Assembly (NCBI GenBank): GCA_039105265.1 | Contig: JAPFFF010000052.1 | Coordinates: 434,001-498,000 of the forward strand | Source: Tritrichomonas musculus | Lineage: Eukaryota > Parabasalia > Tritrichomonadida > Tritrichomonadidae | Length of the DNA stretch: 64,000 nucleotides | Reading direction: 5' to 3' | Part shown: piece by piece, positions 8,572 through 17,696 of the stretch | Layout of the letters: each line of letters starts with the position of its first letter | How positions within the stretch are numbered: position 1 is the stretch's first letter | Translations under genes and position numbers: made by a program | The notes under the pieces: model-generated | What the model saw: the letters and a program-made list of their open reading frames with translations, nothing else | Told to the model about the DNA's origin: nothing | Databases searched by the model: none

Positions 8572-9573
8572 ATGGAATTACCACCAAGTGTTAAAACTCT
8601 ATATCCTAATCGAGATAATATAGTTAATGATGGTAATACACCTCTTCCAATCGAAACAGCCTACTTCCTTGAGGATGCTCAACATGATAAAGCTAAGTTT
8701 AATAGGTATTGGTTTAATTTCCCACCAGAATGGTCAACTGCAAACAAAGGGGAATCTATTGTTGGTGTTCGTTCAGCACATATCATTAAGAGAAGACGCA
8801 AAATGGAAGTAGAGATTGAAATATATAAGATACATAAGAAAACATATGAGTTTGTTTGTGGTGGAACATGGAATGATGGAACACTAAAAACAAACTATGT
8901 AACTGGTACGAATCATCAATATGGATTCTTCAAAGTCATTGATTGGGTGTCAGTCGATGGAGATTTACGTGGATTTTTTGATGCAGTTAATCAAGCATTT
9001 AAGTCATACATTAAAACTTCTTCATTAGACAAATTTGTTCAAAATGATGACAATATACAGGATAGAGATATACAAACAGATGGATATTATGATAAAGATG
9101 GTTTTCATGAAATCATTTATACAGAAAGAAATAAAGCAGAGAACAATAAATACTACTTTACCAATAGTAAGAATGAACAAGATTGGGAGTATACCGCACC
9201 ATATATGAACTTTTTCAAACTTAAATCCTGGAATGATGATTTTGCAGATGTGTTTAATATAGGTAATGGCATATTTCAAAATAAACCAGAAAAATATCAA
9301 ACATGGAGTAAGGAATTAATATTCGATAATATATGGGACAGACAATCATGCAAAATATATTCATCGATAGGTGAACAAGCATTACATAATTATATAGGAA
9401 ATAGCGATGTTGAATATAGTCCTATTAAGTACTTCAAGTTAAACTCAATGGACCAAAGGTTTTGGATAGACTTCTATAGTGATGTTCATTATTATTGTCC
9501 AACCAAACTACCTCCAAATGATTCATTTGTAATCGAAATGCAATTCCTTCAATACGATAAGATGTTTATTTAA
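8572..9573 (+). CDS. Penton-like minor capsid protein
   Basis: This encodes 333 residues with no transmembrane segment. The C-terminal strand pattern FWIDFYSDVHYYCPT then DSFVIEMQFLQY resembles the ends of the short penton candidates in B and E (KIWFTDLYGNEIKPDAFVL). In Polintons, a single jelly-roll penton protein fills the capsid vertices. This one is about three times longer than the B and E versions, so it carries an added N-terminal and middle region. It lies between the protease and integrase genes, a usual place for virion genes. The assignment rests on pattern and position and is moderate. Confidence 0.55.
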   Translation: MELPPSVKTLYPNRDNIVNDGNTPLPIETAYFLEDAQHDKAKFNRYWFNFPPEWSTANKGESIVGVRSAHIIKRRRKMEVEIEIYKIHKKTYEFVCGGTWNDGTLKTNYVTGTNHQYGFFKVIDWVSVDGDLRGFFDAVNQAFKSYIKTSSLDKFVQNDDNIQDRDIQTDGYYDKDGFHEIIYTERNKAENNKYYFTNSKNEQDWEYTAPYMNFFKLKSWNDDFADVFNIGNGIFQNKPEKYQTWSKELIFDNIWDRQSCKIYSSIGEQALHNYIGNSDVEYSPIKYFKLNSMDQRFWIDFYSDVHYYCPTKLPPNDSFVIEMQFLQYDKMFI

Positions 9574-9580
9574 AAAATAA

Positions 9581-10735
9581 ATGAGTAAAGAAGAACCAAG
9601 CCCATATGAAAAATTATACAACAAAGCTAAATGGAAGACCTTGGACAAATACCTTAGCATGGCAAAACAAGAGAATCTAAATGAAGAAGAAGCAAAGAAA
9701 TACTTTGATGAAAGAGTAGTACATGATAAGAGAGTACCTAAAGCACAATTTATACCTATTGTATCCAAACATCCTCATGGTTATCAAATGGATACCTTCA
9801 TTAATAATAAAGAGGCAGGTGGGTTGAATTATCTAATGTTCATCAATATCAACACCAGAAAAGCATATGCATATCCTATGAATGGTAAAGGATCAAGAGA
9901 AGTATTAACAGCACTTCATAAATTTGTTAATGATGTACCTCATGTATATTCGATAACAAGTGATGAGGATGCAGCATATTTATCATCAACAGTCTTAGAC
10001 TTCATGAGAGAGAAGAACATAAAATACCGAACAACAACTGAGAATAACCATAATGTACTTGGCATTATTAATAGGTTTATGAGAACCATAAGAGATGCTA
10101 TTGGTGAAAATAGGTTTATTCAACCAAAGGAGATGCATGATTTGGTCAACATATATAACAACTCTCCTCATAGGTCTTTAGATAATAAAGCACCTAATGA
10201 TATTACTCCAGAGGATGAAATAAAGTACATACAAAAGAATGCACGCATTAATCCATACCATTTTAATCCAGGTGAGAAGGTCAGGTTAGTACTCGAAAAA
10301 GAACCATTTGGTAAAAGAAGAAGTAATTTGTCTAATGAGTCTTATATAGTTGACTCACAAAAAGGTAACCAGTTTGTGGTCAAGTCCAAAGATGGTTCAA
10401 CAAGTTCATTCCCTGGATATAGGTTGTTAAGGACAAGAGACAAAAGGATTAAAGTAGCTGAAAGACTAAATGAAGGTAAAGAAGGTATTATTGAAAAAAT
10501 ATATAACTTTGATGAAGATACTGGTAAGTATGATTTAAAATGGGAAGGAGTCGAAGGTGATGATGCCTTTGCTAGACAAACTATTAGAGATGTAAGGAGA
10601 GGTAATCCATTAGTACTTGGTACAGCAGAAAGACAATATTGGTTGGAACAAAAGAAAAATTATGAACGACAAATTAAAGCAGGTCAAAAGGTTGAGGGCA
10701 AACCAATACCAGATAAAATTATGAAATACATTTAA
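9581..10735 (+). CDS. Retroviral-type integrase with chromo-like tail
   Basis: This encodes 384 residues of a Polinton (c-integrase) enzyme that inserts the linear element into DNA. The RNase H-like core contains the first acidic strand (YQMDTFINNK) and the second (SITSDEDAAY), followed by a helix with NRFMRTIRDAIG and the NNSPHRSLDNKAPNDIT segment typical of rve integrases. An SH3-like region (GEKVRLVLEKEPFG) and a chromodomain-like region (GIIEKIYNFDEDTGKYDLKW) follow. Such tails can bind chromatin and may steer insertion. The gene starts 7 bp after the penton-like gene. Confidence 0.88.
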   Translation: MSKEEPSPYEKLYNKAKWKTLDKYLSMAKQENLNEEEAKKYFDERVVHDKRVPKAQFIPIVSKHPHGYQMDTFINNKEAGGLNYLMFININTRKAYAYPMNGKGSREVLTALHKFVNDVPHVYSITSDEDAAYLSSTVLDFMREKNIKYRTTTENNHNVLGIINRFMRTIRDAIGENRFIQPKEMHDLVNIYNNSPHRSLDNKAPNDITPEDEIKYIQKNARINPYHFNPGEKVRLVLEKEPFGKRRSNLSNESYIVDSQKGNQFVVKSKDGSTSSFPGYRLLRTRDKRIKVAERLNEGKEGIIEKIYNFDEDTGKYDLKWEGVEGDDAFARQTIRDVRRGNPLVLGTAERQYWLEQKKNYERQIKAGQKVEGKPIPDKIMKYI

Positions 10736-10745
10736 AAATTTGTAA

Positions 10746-11612
10746 ATGGATGAACCCCCAAGTGCAGAACTAATAAATAAAGTAGAAACATTGATTAAAG
10801 AGACCTTACGGAAGAACATGAAAGAGATAGATGGTGCTTTGATTAAACCATTATCACCTGATTATCCTTTTAGTACAAATGGTATATACTTTTTAATTGG
10901 TAAACCAGGTGCTGGTAAAAGTTTTTGGATATGGAGACATATTATGATAACAGAGAGGTTGTTTAAACATCCATACTACCAAAAGATAATATTTTGCTCA
11001 AGCTCTGGTAAAATGGATAAAACAGCTGAAACACTTAATAAACAGATACAATCAAGAATCGATTATGTAAAGGAAAGAGAATTAATGAGTTATCTTAAAA
11101 GACATCTTCGAAGAAAGATAAAGTATTATGCTATTGTCAAATATGTATTATCTCGAATGAAAGAGACCAATGACGAAATGAGGAGGCTCATTGAGAAGCA
11201 TCATTTAAATGAGCTCAATGATAAAATAATATATATAGCCAATAAGTTAGTCAAGTATGAAACATCATCATATCCATATAACACATTATTGATACTAGAT
11301 GATTGTGCAGGTAGTGATTTATTAAAGAATGGTAATAGTGAATTTATCAAGTTGTTAACCAAGACAAGACACTATAATTTAACATGTATCATGGCTATCC
11401 AAACTATTCGATTTGTTCATATGAATGCTAAAAGGTTAGCAACAGATATCATATGTTATACAGGATATAGTGAGGAAGATTTTACTAGCTTGTTGCAACA
11501 AACTAATAACTCATTAAATACGAAGCAGACAGTAGCTGAATACTTACAACATAAAGAACCACATGAAAAATTCGTAATGAATATTTCTGCTAATAAGTAC
11601 TATTTCGAATAA
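10746..11612 (+). CDS. Genome-packaging ATPase (A32/FtsK-like)
   Basis: This encodes 288 residues with Walker A LIGKPGAGKS near residue 53 and Walker B TLLILDDCAGS near residue 180. It also has the LLTKTRHYNLTCIMAIQT segment typical of these ATPases. It pumps element DNA into the capsid. It starts 10 bp after the integrase gene and is followed by a predicted minor virion protein and the MCP, so the capsid-assembly genes form one rightward block. It corresponds to the ATPases at 5038 (C) and 50616 (B), although these are quite diverged. Confidence 0.9.
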   Translation: MDEPPSAELINKVETLIKETLRKNMKEIDGALIKPLSPDYPFSTNGIYFLIGKPGAGKSFWIWRHIMITERLFKHPYYQKIIFCSSSGKMDKTAETLNKQIQSRIDYVKERELMSYLKRHLRRKIKYYAIVKYVLSRMKETNDEMRRLIEKHHLNELNDKIIYIANKLVKYETSSYPYNTLLILDDCAGSDLLKNGNSEFIKLLTKTRHYNLTCIMAIQTIRFVHMNAKRLATDIICYTGYSEEDFTSLLQQTNNSLNTKQTVAEYLQHKEPHEKFVMNISANKYYFE

Positions 11613-11629
11613 TTTTTTATTTTTTAAAA

Positions 11630-12049
11630 ATGGGAATTGATCCAAATTATTCTATATGGAGAGAGATGATAAAAGGAGGAATCGGCTTAGGTGGTAAAGT
11701 CTTAATGGGAGCTGCAGATAGTGTTTCGGGTGGTCTCGCAAGTAAATTATTAGATGTTTCAACAAGTGGATTAACTAAGCATTCTGGCCTTATTGGTAAA
11801 GTTGCGAAAGGTCTTGGTGAAAGCTTCTTGAGCGATAGTACAAGAAATAAAATAGCAAATATAGCCGACACAGCATTAAAGTATGTACCTGAAGGAAATG
11901 TGAAAACTGCATTATCATCAATTAATAAATCTGCAAAGGGTGAATCAATTAAAGCACCTCTTGAAAAATCAGCATATACACCGAAACCAGAGAAACCATT
12001 TCAAGAGAGTGACTTTAGTACAAACCATCATTCAAGAACCTACATCTAA
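11630..12049 (+). CDS. Small glycine-rich minor virion protein candidate
   Basis: This encodes 139 residues with an amphipathic, glycine- and alanine-rich N-terminal half (GIGLGGKVLMGAADSVSGG) and a charged C-terminal tail. This composition resembles the membrane-active minor capsid proteins of Polintons and adenovirus pVI, which are substrates of the maturation protease. Element B has a protein of the same kind at 47356-47607 next to its MCP. It lies between the ATPase and a charged protein upstream of the MCP. The call is by composition and position only. Confidence 0.5.
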   Translation: MGIDPNYSIWREMIKGGIGLGGKVLMGAADSVSGGLASKLLDVSTSGLTKHSGLIGKVAKGLGESFLSDSTRNKIANIADTALKYVPEGNVKTALSSINKSAKGESIKAPLEKSAYTPKPEKPFQESDFSTNHHSRTYI

Positions 12050-12088
12050 TGAAAACTCAATTTATAGACTTTTTTTGTTTATTTTTAA

Positions 12089-12640
12089 ATGTCAAAACAT
12101 CTAACAGGTTCTAAGAGACTTGCAGTTATTCATAAATGGTTGAATGGAAGGGATGACCCAGATTGGGAAGTGCTTCCTACGAAAACCAAAGACAAGTATA
12201 TTGTAAAACAGCGAAAAACTCCAATAACTCGAGAATATCAAGAAAACTCAGACAGTGAAAATAACGAAGAAACTCAAGAAAACTCAGACAGTGAAGAACA
12301 TGAGGAACTTGAAGAAAAGCCAAGAAAGCCAATAAGTTCGAAAGCTGCACGAAAACCTACAAAACCTCGAAAAACTCAACAAAGCCAAGTTTATGACCCT
12401 ACTGTGAATGAGGAAATACTAAAACAGCTAAAATCACTAGGTGAAGAAATGAAGATAAGTCGAGAGAAGAAAGAACAGAGACGTATGATAAAGGAGGTTG
12501 TTGATAAAAGGATGAGTAAACCAAGACAACAGTATGTTCCTGAAGAACCGCCACAACAATATGAAGAAGAACAACAACCTCAATATATACCTATGAGACC
12601 TATTGGTAGGAGAAATCGCATCTTTGAAGATATGATGTAA
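12089..12640 (+). CDS. Charged coiled-coil protein upstream of the capsid gene
   Basis: This encodes 183 residues. It begins with a short basic domain (GSKRLAVIHKWLNGRDDPD), then two repeats of ENSDSE within an acidic stretch, a lysine/proline-rich linker, a helical segment (ILKQLKSLGEEMKIS) and a Gln/Pro-rich tail. It sits 17 bp upstream of the MCP gene in the same operon-like series. The general plan of a small domain plus coiled coil recalls the C gene at 4725 and the B gene at 46832, but the alignment is weak. It may be a scaffold or DNA-binding virion protein. Confidence 0.5.
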   Translation: MSKHLTGSKRLAVIHKWLNGRDDPDWEVLPTKTKDKYIVKQRKTPITREYQENSDSENNEETQENSDSEEHEELEEKPRKPISSKAARKPTKPRKTQQSQVYDPTVNEEILKQLKSLGEEMKISREKKEQRRMIKEVVDKRMSKPRQQYVPEEPPQQYEEEQQPQYIPMRPIGRRNRIFEDMM

Positions 12641-12657
12641 ATTTTTTTCTATCTAAA

Positions 12658-14340
12658 ATGCTCAACAAGGAATCCTATATGAAAACCTCTGCTGAGGTTT
12701 GTACACAGATTGCATCTTACTTTGATGTTGTCGATAATTGCATAGCACTTAGTGATACTAATAAGGCATACTCATTAAATCCACAAACTTCGTATTCACC
12801 ATCACCACCAATTAAGAGTGGTTCATATACAACATGTATTATCTCTCCTAATACTCATAATACTGCTGATATATATAATGGTTTTATTCGAGCAGATATG
12901 AAAGTGACATTAAAGATTGATAAACCAATAGCTAGTAATTTAGAAAATGTTGATGGATATAATTTTGGTAAGGTATGGTTTGGTTTTAAGGATGCTCGAG
13001 ATGCTGTTGAGAAGTATGAAATTGTAGCTAATGGTATGACGCTTTATACCCAGAACTTTGCATGCGAAGAATCCTTTTTAACAGCATGTTGTGCAAATGA
13101 AGTTACTAAAAGAGCTGATATATATAGTAAAGCAAGACATAAGGATATTTGGAATGATACTCATGGAAGGAGATGTGGTTTTGTTGCCAACCTTAACACA
13201 GGCGTGACTTCCGTTACATCAACAATTAGATTAAAGATTGATTTGCGACGATTCCTACCATTATCTAATATCAAGTACTTGCCAGCATTTGCAGGTAAAA
13301 TCGAATTACGTCTATACTTTTCAACAGCTGGTATGGTATATTGTCCAGTTGGTTTTGAAAAGAGATTGGTTGCTAATCCACATATAATGAAAGACTTCAA
13401 TGTTGATGAAATTACCAATGAATTTCGACCTATTGGAGAACCAATATGGATGTGGACAAGTACAACTAAAATAGCAATGGATAAGATTAATCACCCCAAG
13501 AATCTTCCACCTGTTGGTGAAAATCATGGAGGAGCATATGAAGTTGCAGGAGCTAACAATACTAAGGCAAGAGTTGACCGAACTATTTACAGTGATTGGA
13601 GAACTTGGAGTGTTGTTGATTATTCCATTGAAGAATGTGCAAGTATTATACCTTGTTTTGGTATTCATGAATCTGTATATACAGCACTTGTTCAAAGATA
13701 TGCTAACCCTCAACATCCACTTACATTCCCAACACAGATTATGTCATTTTACACTTGTACAAGACCTCTTAAGAATGAACAAGATAAAGCAACTATTACT
13801 ATTACACCTAATTTTGTAGATAGTATGTTTTGCTTATTCCCACTCAAGCATACACATAAGACATACTTCAAGAATCCTCAGTTTGAAGCATTTCATATGA
13901 ATTGTGGTAATTACAATAATATTCCTGCTAAAGCATTTGGTACTAATGGTAAGTATCCAGAGTTCCTCGAATATTGCCAGAATGCAATGAACATGAATGG
14001 AGAGCAAAATGGATTTAATAAAGAGGTTATTGCAAGTCTAGCTAATGAGAATCAGTATAATGAAAATACAACAGGCTATTATCCAAGTGATAGGTCCTCA
14101 TTCTTTATAGGTCTTCCTACTGAAACAGATGGAACATATCAACAAGGTCTTTCAAGTCTTGCACCTATTAACTTCGAACTGATATGTAGTCAAATGGCAA
14201 ATAATCCATTTAGACAGGAAGTAGATACACCTCCATTATTATGCTTATTAACAGATATATCAATTAGTATCTTAATTAGACCAAACGGTATGCCACCATC
14301 AGTACGTATTGGTCCTTATGATTTAACAACCCCTGAGTAA
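12658..14340 (+). CDS. Major capsid protein, double jelly-roll
   Basis: This encodes 560 residues. The pattern KVWFGFKDARDAVEKYEIV, NGMTLYTQNFACEESF, then IDLRRFLPLSNIKYLPAFAG is the usual first-jelly-roll signature of Polinton major capsid proteins. The second half has the strand-rich composition expected of a second jelly-roll. This protein would form the hexons of an icosahedral particle. It follows the packaging ATPase, minor virion candidate and charged protein in a tight block. No proline-rich loop is present, unlike the larger MCP in element B. Confidence 0.85.
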   Translation: MLNKESYMKTSAEVCTQIASYFDVVDNCIALSDTNKAYSLNPQTSYSPSPPIKSGSYTTCIISPNTHNTADIYNGFIRADMKVTLKIDKPIASNLENVDGYNFGKVWFGFKDARDAVEKYEIVANGMTLYTQNFACEESFLTACCANEVTKRADIYSKARHKDIWNDTHGRRCGFVANLNTGVTSVTSTIRLKIDLRRFLPLSNIKYLPAFAGKIELRLYFSTAGMVYCPVGFEKRLVANPHIMKDFNVDEITNEFRPIGEPIWMWTSTTKIAMDKINHPKNLPPVGENHGGAYEVAGANNTKARVDRTIYSDWRTWSVVDYSIEECASIIPCFGIHESVYTALVQRYANPQHPLTFPTQIMSFYTCTRPLKNEQDKATITITPNFVDSMFCLFPLKHTHKTYFKNPQFEAFHMNCGNYNNIPAKAFGTNGKYPEFLEYCQNAMNMNGEQNGFNKEVIASLANENQYNENTTGYYPSDRSSFFIGLPTETDGTYQQGLSSLAPINFELICSQMANNPFRQEVDTPPLLCLLTDISISILIRPNGMPPSVRIGPYDLTTPE

Positions 14341-14368
14341 AAAGATGTATATTTTTATTTTATAGAAA

Positions 14369-14803
14369 ATGTCGAATGATTATAGAAGTCCACATGCTGA
14401 AATTGTTGGAAGAGAAGGTATGATGTATAATGAAGCTACTATGAAAAATAAAGACATAGAGTTTCAACATTTTGGTGTGTTCAGTAATACTAATACTTAT
14501 TCTGTAACCTTCAACCCATATATTAATCGACCACCTACCCAGATTATTGAACATGAGGACCCTGTTAGATTTCCAGATACTCGAGAACATATAACCAAAC
14601 CTGTTCGTGAACCTCCTGTTAGTATTACAGATGGTGGTTTTTATCGACATATAGGTGAAAAAGATAAACCAGTACCTCTCTTACCAAAATATCTTAAGAA
14701 GCCTGAGAAACCACCAATGCAAGGTAGAGCAAGAGAATATAATAAACAAGATATTCGATATGGACCTACTCAACATATCTTTACCCAAAATAACATCTAT
14801 TAA
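14369..14803 (+). CDS. Unknown proline-containing protein after the capsid gene
   Basis: This encodes 144 residues with little predicted regular structure. It has many prolines (INRPPTQIIEHEDPVRFPD) and no transmembrane segment. The N-terminal half contains a possible strand-rich part (FSNTNTYSVTFNPYI). It lies 28 bp after the MCP gene with the standard T-run and short leader. A virion accessory role is plausible from position. No family is recognised. Confidence 0.55.
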   Translation: MSNDYRSPHAEIVGREGMMYNEATMKNKDIEFQHFGVFSNTNTYSVTFNPYINRPPTQIIEHEDPVRFPDTREHITKPVREPPVSITDGGFYRHIGEKDKPVPLLPKYLKKPEKPPMQGRAREYNKQDIRYGPTQHIFTQNNIY

Positions 14804-14828
14804 TTTTTTATTGAATTTTTTTATCCAG

Positions 14829-15275
14829 ATGAAAATGACAACAAGAAACGTCTATGACTATGTCAATGAACTTCGTGCAAAATGTGCTCCAAATACTAAA
14901 CAATGTAATTTCTCGATACTTTGTGACAAGTACCCAATGAAAGTAGGAGAATGGAGCTATTTAGGTAAAGTACTTTATGTCTCAATCAAGATAAAAGACA
15001 AGTACCACAGATTTTATCCAGATAAGCTCAAAGAACTTGATCTTGACTCAATATTTATTAAGCCTAACTCAAGGAGAAAAATAACTGAAGATTTCGAAGA
15101 GTTCTACATAAATGGAAACACTACCACTCAAGAGTATCAAGGAATCAAATACTACAACTACTCCATTGCAGCTGCTCCTACAAGTCATAAACCAAAAATC
15201 GATGCTCTCAAGCAGAAATATCAAATTGAGTCATTTGACATGTTTATTGGAGAACAGCTAGACTTAGTACTTTAA
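14829..15275 (+). CDS. Conserved 150-residue family, D copy
   Basis: This encodes 148 residues, starting at the ATG after TTTTTTTATCCAG. It belongs to a family found in three elements here (also 51566-52051 in B and 54305-54757 in E). Shared motifs are VYDYVNELRA, FSILCDKYPM, YLGKVLYVS, RFYPDKLKE, NSRRK and the final YYNYSI. It is lysine-rich with no membrane segment. Spread over three diverged elements shows it is a core gene of this group. I do not recognise the family and assign no function. Confidence 0.75.
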   Translation: MKMTTRNVYDYVNELRAKCAPNTKQCNFSILCDKYPMKVGEWSYLGKVLYVSIKIKDKYHRFYPDKLKELDLDSIFIKPNSRRKITEDFEEFYINGNTTTQEYQGIKYYNYSIAAAPTSHKPKIDALKQKYQIESFDMFIGEQLDLVL

Positions 15276-15296
15276 GCCTATTTTTTCCCAACCTAA

Positions 15297-15821
15297 ATGA
15301 TTAAGAAGAGGGGTACAACTAATGGTGTACAAGCAAATGTATCTTTAGAACCATCAGCAGCTGCATCATCTACATCAAACATCAACAACAACATTATTAT
15401 TAATAAGAGAGATGATGGCAAGGAAGACATTGTTATTACAAGAGACATTGGAGTGCAAACTGAACCTGTTGAAGTTGAACCAGATGTACGTAATGTTATA
15501 CTTGAAGCATATGCACAAATACTACTTAATCAAGACAAAGCACTACTAGCTAACATTATATCAAAGAAATGCATCATAGTACCTATTGAATCTCTTAGCA
15601 ACATCATCAAAGCAATACTACATGTTAGTGAGGTTGAAGTACAACTTAATGAAGATGTTGGATGTTGTGCAGCTAAGAGCAATCCAATAAGAAAAATAGA
15701 TGCAATAAAAATTATTAAAGATAATGGAGAGGTAGTCATTGACTTGAAACAAGTATATAATAAAGAATATAATGAGCTTGTTAATAATTATCATGTATGC
15801 TTAAAATATTGTATAGTATAA
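15297..15821 (+). CDS. Conserved protein related to B 49812-50435
   Basis: This encodes 174 residues. After a low-complexity Ser/Ala/Asn opening there is RDIGVQTEP, echoed by SDIGTQTKP in the D protease. The C-terminal 110 residues match the B gene: EVQLNEDVGCCAAKSN against ELVINEDSGCTGCVSN, followed by IDAIKII against IDKILV. Paired cysteines may bind a metal or form a bridge. In both elements it lies downstream of the MCP gene. It is a conserved protein of unknown role. Confidence 0.65.
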   Translation: MIKKRGTTNGVQANVSLEPSAAASSTSNINNNIIINKRDDGKEDIVITRDIGVQTEPVEVEPDVRNVILEAYAQILLNQDKALLANIISKKCIIVPIESLSNIIKAILHVSEVEVQLNEDVGCCAAKSNPIRKIDAIKIIKDNGEVVIDLKQVYNKEYNELVNNYHVCLKYCIV

Positions 15822-15858
15822 AAAAAAATTTAAAATTAGAAGTAATTATTTTTTACTC

Positions 15859-16233
15859 TTACTCCTTGTCTTTTGGAGATGAAGCTTCTTGTGTATCTTC
15901 ATCATCATCATCTTCTTGTGTCTCTTGCGAGTCAGGCACTATAGGCACGTGAAAGCCAATAGATTTTGGTGTTGGAGATTGAGGAATCTTTTTATGATAA
16001 ACCTCGCAGGTAGTGAGATTCATTTGAGTAAGTCCTTCAGCAATCTTGTTCAAGTTTGCTTGTATCAAAGGGTCATAGATGGTGCAGACAGTAGATGGTG
16101 TCGAGTTTATTATTTTTTGGTTGAACAGAAACATCACCTCTTTAATAGCATTGGCTAATTCAACATGAGCATTTTTGATAGCTAGCTTTTGCTGTTTTTG
16201 GAATTCTTTGAAGTCATTTCCAGAACGCGACAT
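15859..16233 (-). CDS. Unknown protein with acidic tail
   Basis: This encodes 124 residues. The N-terminal part is helical (FKEFQKQQKLAIKNAHVELA), the middle has Cys and Thr, and the C-terminal 35 residues are acidic (DDDDEDTQEASS). It is transcribed leftward, against the capsid block, and divergent from the basic gene at 16310 with 76 bp between starts. No family is recognised. It may belong to an early or regulatory set rather than to the virion set. Confidence 0.5.
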   Translation of the reverse strand: MSRSGNDFKEFQKQQKLAIKNAHVELANAIKEVMFLFNQKIINSTPSTVCTIYDPLIQANLNKIAEGLTQMNLTTCEVYHKKIPQSPTPKSIGFHVPIVPDSQETQEDDDDEDTQEASSPKDKE

Positions 16234-16309
16234 TTTAAAAAATGAAGTGATTTTGTTTGCAAATATTCAATTTTCAAAAATAATTCAATTTTTTATCTCG
16301 AATGAAATC

Positions 16310-16570
16310 ATGAGCGCAAATTTAGATTTGGGTGAGTTCAAGGAAACAGCTATCATCAAGAAGTTGAAGAAGTCTAAAAGTAAAGACAACCTCAAAAATA
16401 TTGATACTGCAAAAACTGAAACAACAGAAAAACGTGGTAGAAAGCAAAAGTATGCAACTGTTGAAGAACGAAATGAAGCACGTAAACAACAGCAAAAGGC
16501 ATATCGTGAAAGAAAGAAAAGAGAATTACAAAGTATGAAGGAAAAAATAATGTTGTATGAAAGCAAATAG
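16310..16570 (+). CDS. Small basic-region/leucine-type regulator candidate
   Basis: This encodes 86 residues. The N-terminal half is lysine-rich and includes EKRGRKQKYATVEERNEARK, which has an AT-hook-like RGRK core and a bZIP-like basic region. A short helix (RERKKRELQSMKEKIMLYE) follows, with few heptads. It could be a small DNA-binding regulator. A four-codon reading at 16302-16313 overlaps the start and could lower translation. The gene ends exactly where the 19-bp tandem array begins. Confidence 0.5.
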   Translation: MSANLDLGEFKETAIIKKLKKSKSKDNLKNIDTAKTETTEKRGRKQKYATVEERNEARKQQQKAYRERKKRELQSMKEKIMLYESK

Positions 16571-16873
16571 GTAGCATATGAGGAAAAAGGTAGCCTATGA
16601 GGAAAAAGGTAGCTTATGAGGAAAAAGGTAGCTTATGAGGAAAAAGGTAGCCTATGAGGAAAAAGGTAGCATATGAGGAAAAAGGTAGCATATGAGGAAA
16701 AAGGTAGCCTATGAGGAAAAAGGTAGCCTATGAGGAAAAAGGTAGCCTATGAGGAAAAAGGTAGCCTATGAGGAAAAAGGTAGCCTATGAGGAAAAAGGT
16801 AGCATATGAGGAAAAAGGTAGCCTATGAGGAAAAAGGTAGCATATGAGGAAAAAGGTAGCCTATGAGGAAAAA
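16569..16873. repeat. Tandem array, sixteen copies of a 19-bp unit
   Basis: The unit is AGGTAGCCTATGAGGAAAA and occurs 16 times without spacers. Copies are almost identical apart from one position, which is A, C or T (GCA, GCC or GCT before TATGAG). Of the 16, nine have C, five A and two T. Because 19 is not a multiple of three, it is unlikely to code. It fills the gap between two convergent genes and may serve as a binding array, replication or packaging signal, or transcription end region. Confidence 0.95.
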
Positions 16874-16901
16874 CATGTAGTTAAAAAAAATTTTTTTTTA
16901 G

Positions 16902-17327
16902 TTATTCATTTTTCTTGTAGTACATTGTGATGAACTTATAATTTTTTTTCACTCTCTTATGAGTAAAGTGTCTCTTTGTTCCATCGAGATGCCCGAAACC
17001 AAGTCGAGTAATAGGTAGTTCATGACCAAAGAACATGTTGTACAAGTTAACAATGTCTCTTGCAGGATAACAATCTTTCTCGAGGTTGTCAAACCATTCA
17101 TCATACCTCTTTTTTTGTTTTGCTCGAAGTCGATGTGCATCATTTTCAAGAGCATGAGCATAATTTTCACACATCGTTCTTAAATTTGATGTATCATCTT
17201 CAACTTTTAGTTGAGATATTTTTTTCGACATGTTTATATTTATTTTGTAGTCGAATGAATCATGATCTTTAGGAGGTGTTTGTTTTTGTAAAATATCTTC
17301 TATTTTATCTTCTTCTTCATTCATCAT
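16902..17327 (-). CDS. Unknown basic protein
   Basis: This encodes about 141 residues if translation starts at the MNEEED methionines near 17324-17327. A longer reading begins further upstream in A+T-rich leader sequence and is less likely. The protein has a lysine/arginine-rich helix (ENDAHRLRAKQKKRYDEW) and a basic C-terminus. It converges on the 19-bp array. No family is recognised, and a nucleic-acid-binding role is only a guess from charge. Confidence 0.5.
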   Translation of the reverse strand: MMNEEEDKIEDILQKQTPPKDHDSFDYKININMSKKISQLKVEDDTSNLRTMCENYAHALENDAHRLRAKQKKRYDEWFDNLEKDCYPARDIVNLYNMFFGHELPITRLGFGHLDGTKRHFTHKRVKKNYKFITMYYKKNE

Positions 17328-17517
17328 TAATAAAATAATAGTGATATTAATAAATATATTTTTTTTAAATTTCAATATATTTTATTTTTTTTAATTCAAT
17401 TTTTGAATTTTTATAGTGAATTTAACTTTTTCAAAGAAAAATATCCACCTTCGAGTTTTTCTACAAGATTTAAAATTTAGTGATATCAACTAAAAAATAG
17501 ATCATTTTTATACTTGT

Positions 17518-17682
17518 ATGTCATACAACGACAGCTCAGACAGCGATGTTAGTCTATTTGACTCAATCGAGCAATTGGGTCGATCAGTTGCACTATCAGA
17601 TCAACCATCAGCTGCACCATCAGCACCATCAGCTGCACCATCAGCTACACCATCAGCTGCACATCAGCTGCACCCACAGTAG
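17518..17682 (+). CDS. Short reading frame with PSA repeats
   Basis: This encodes 54 residues with an acidic opening (SYNDSSDSDVSLFDSIEQL) and then proline-serine-alanine repeats. It follows a leader with a T-run and ends just before the coiled-coil gene. It could be a separate small peptide, or part of a longer ancestral gene in a locus that looks broken about once. Confidence is low. Confidence 0.3.
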   Translation: MSYNDSSDSDVSLFDSIEQLGRSVALSDQPSAAPSAPSAAPSATPSAAHQLHPQ

Positions 17683-17696
17683 ATTGGTTCAAGAAC

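Noticed and set aside
9581-10735. Possible LTR retrotransposon or retrovirus because of the integrase
   Set aside because: There is no reverse transcriptase, gag or LTR. The integrase is accompanied by PolB, packaging ATPase and capsid genes with inverted terminal repeats, which defines a Polinton.
16569-16873. Possible CRISPR array
   Set aside because: The 19-bp units abut with no unique spacers, the host is a eukaryote-type genome, and there are no cas genes.
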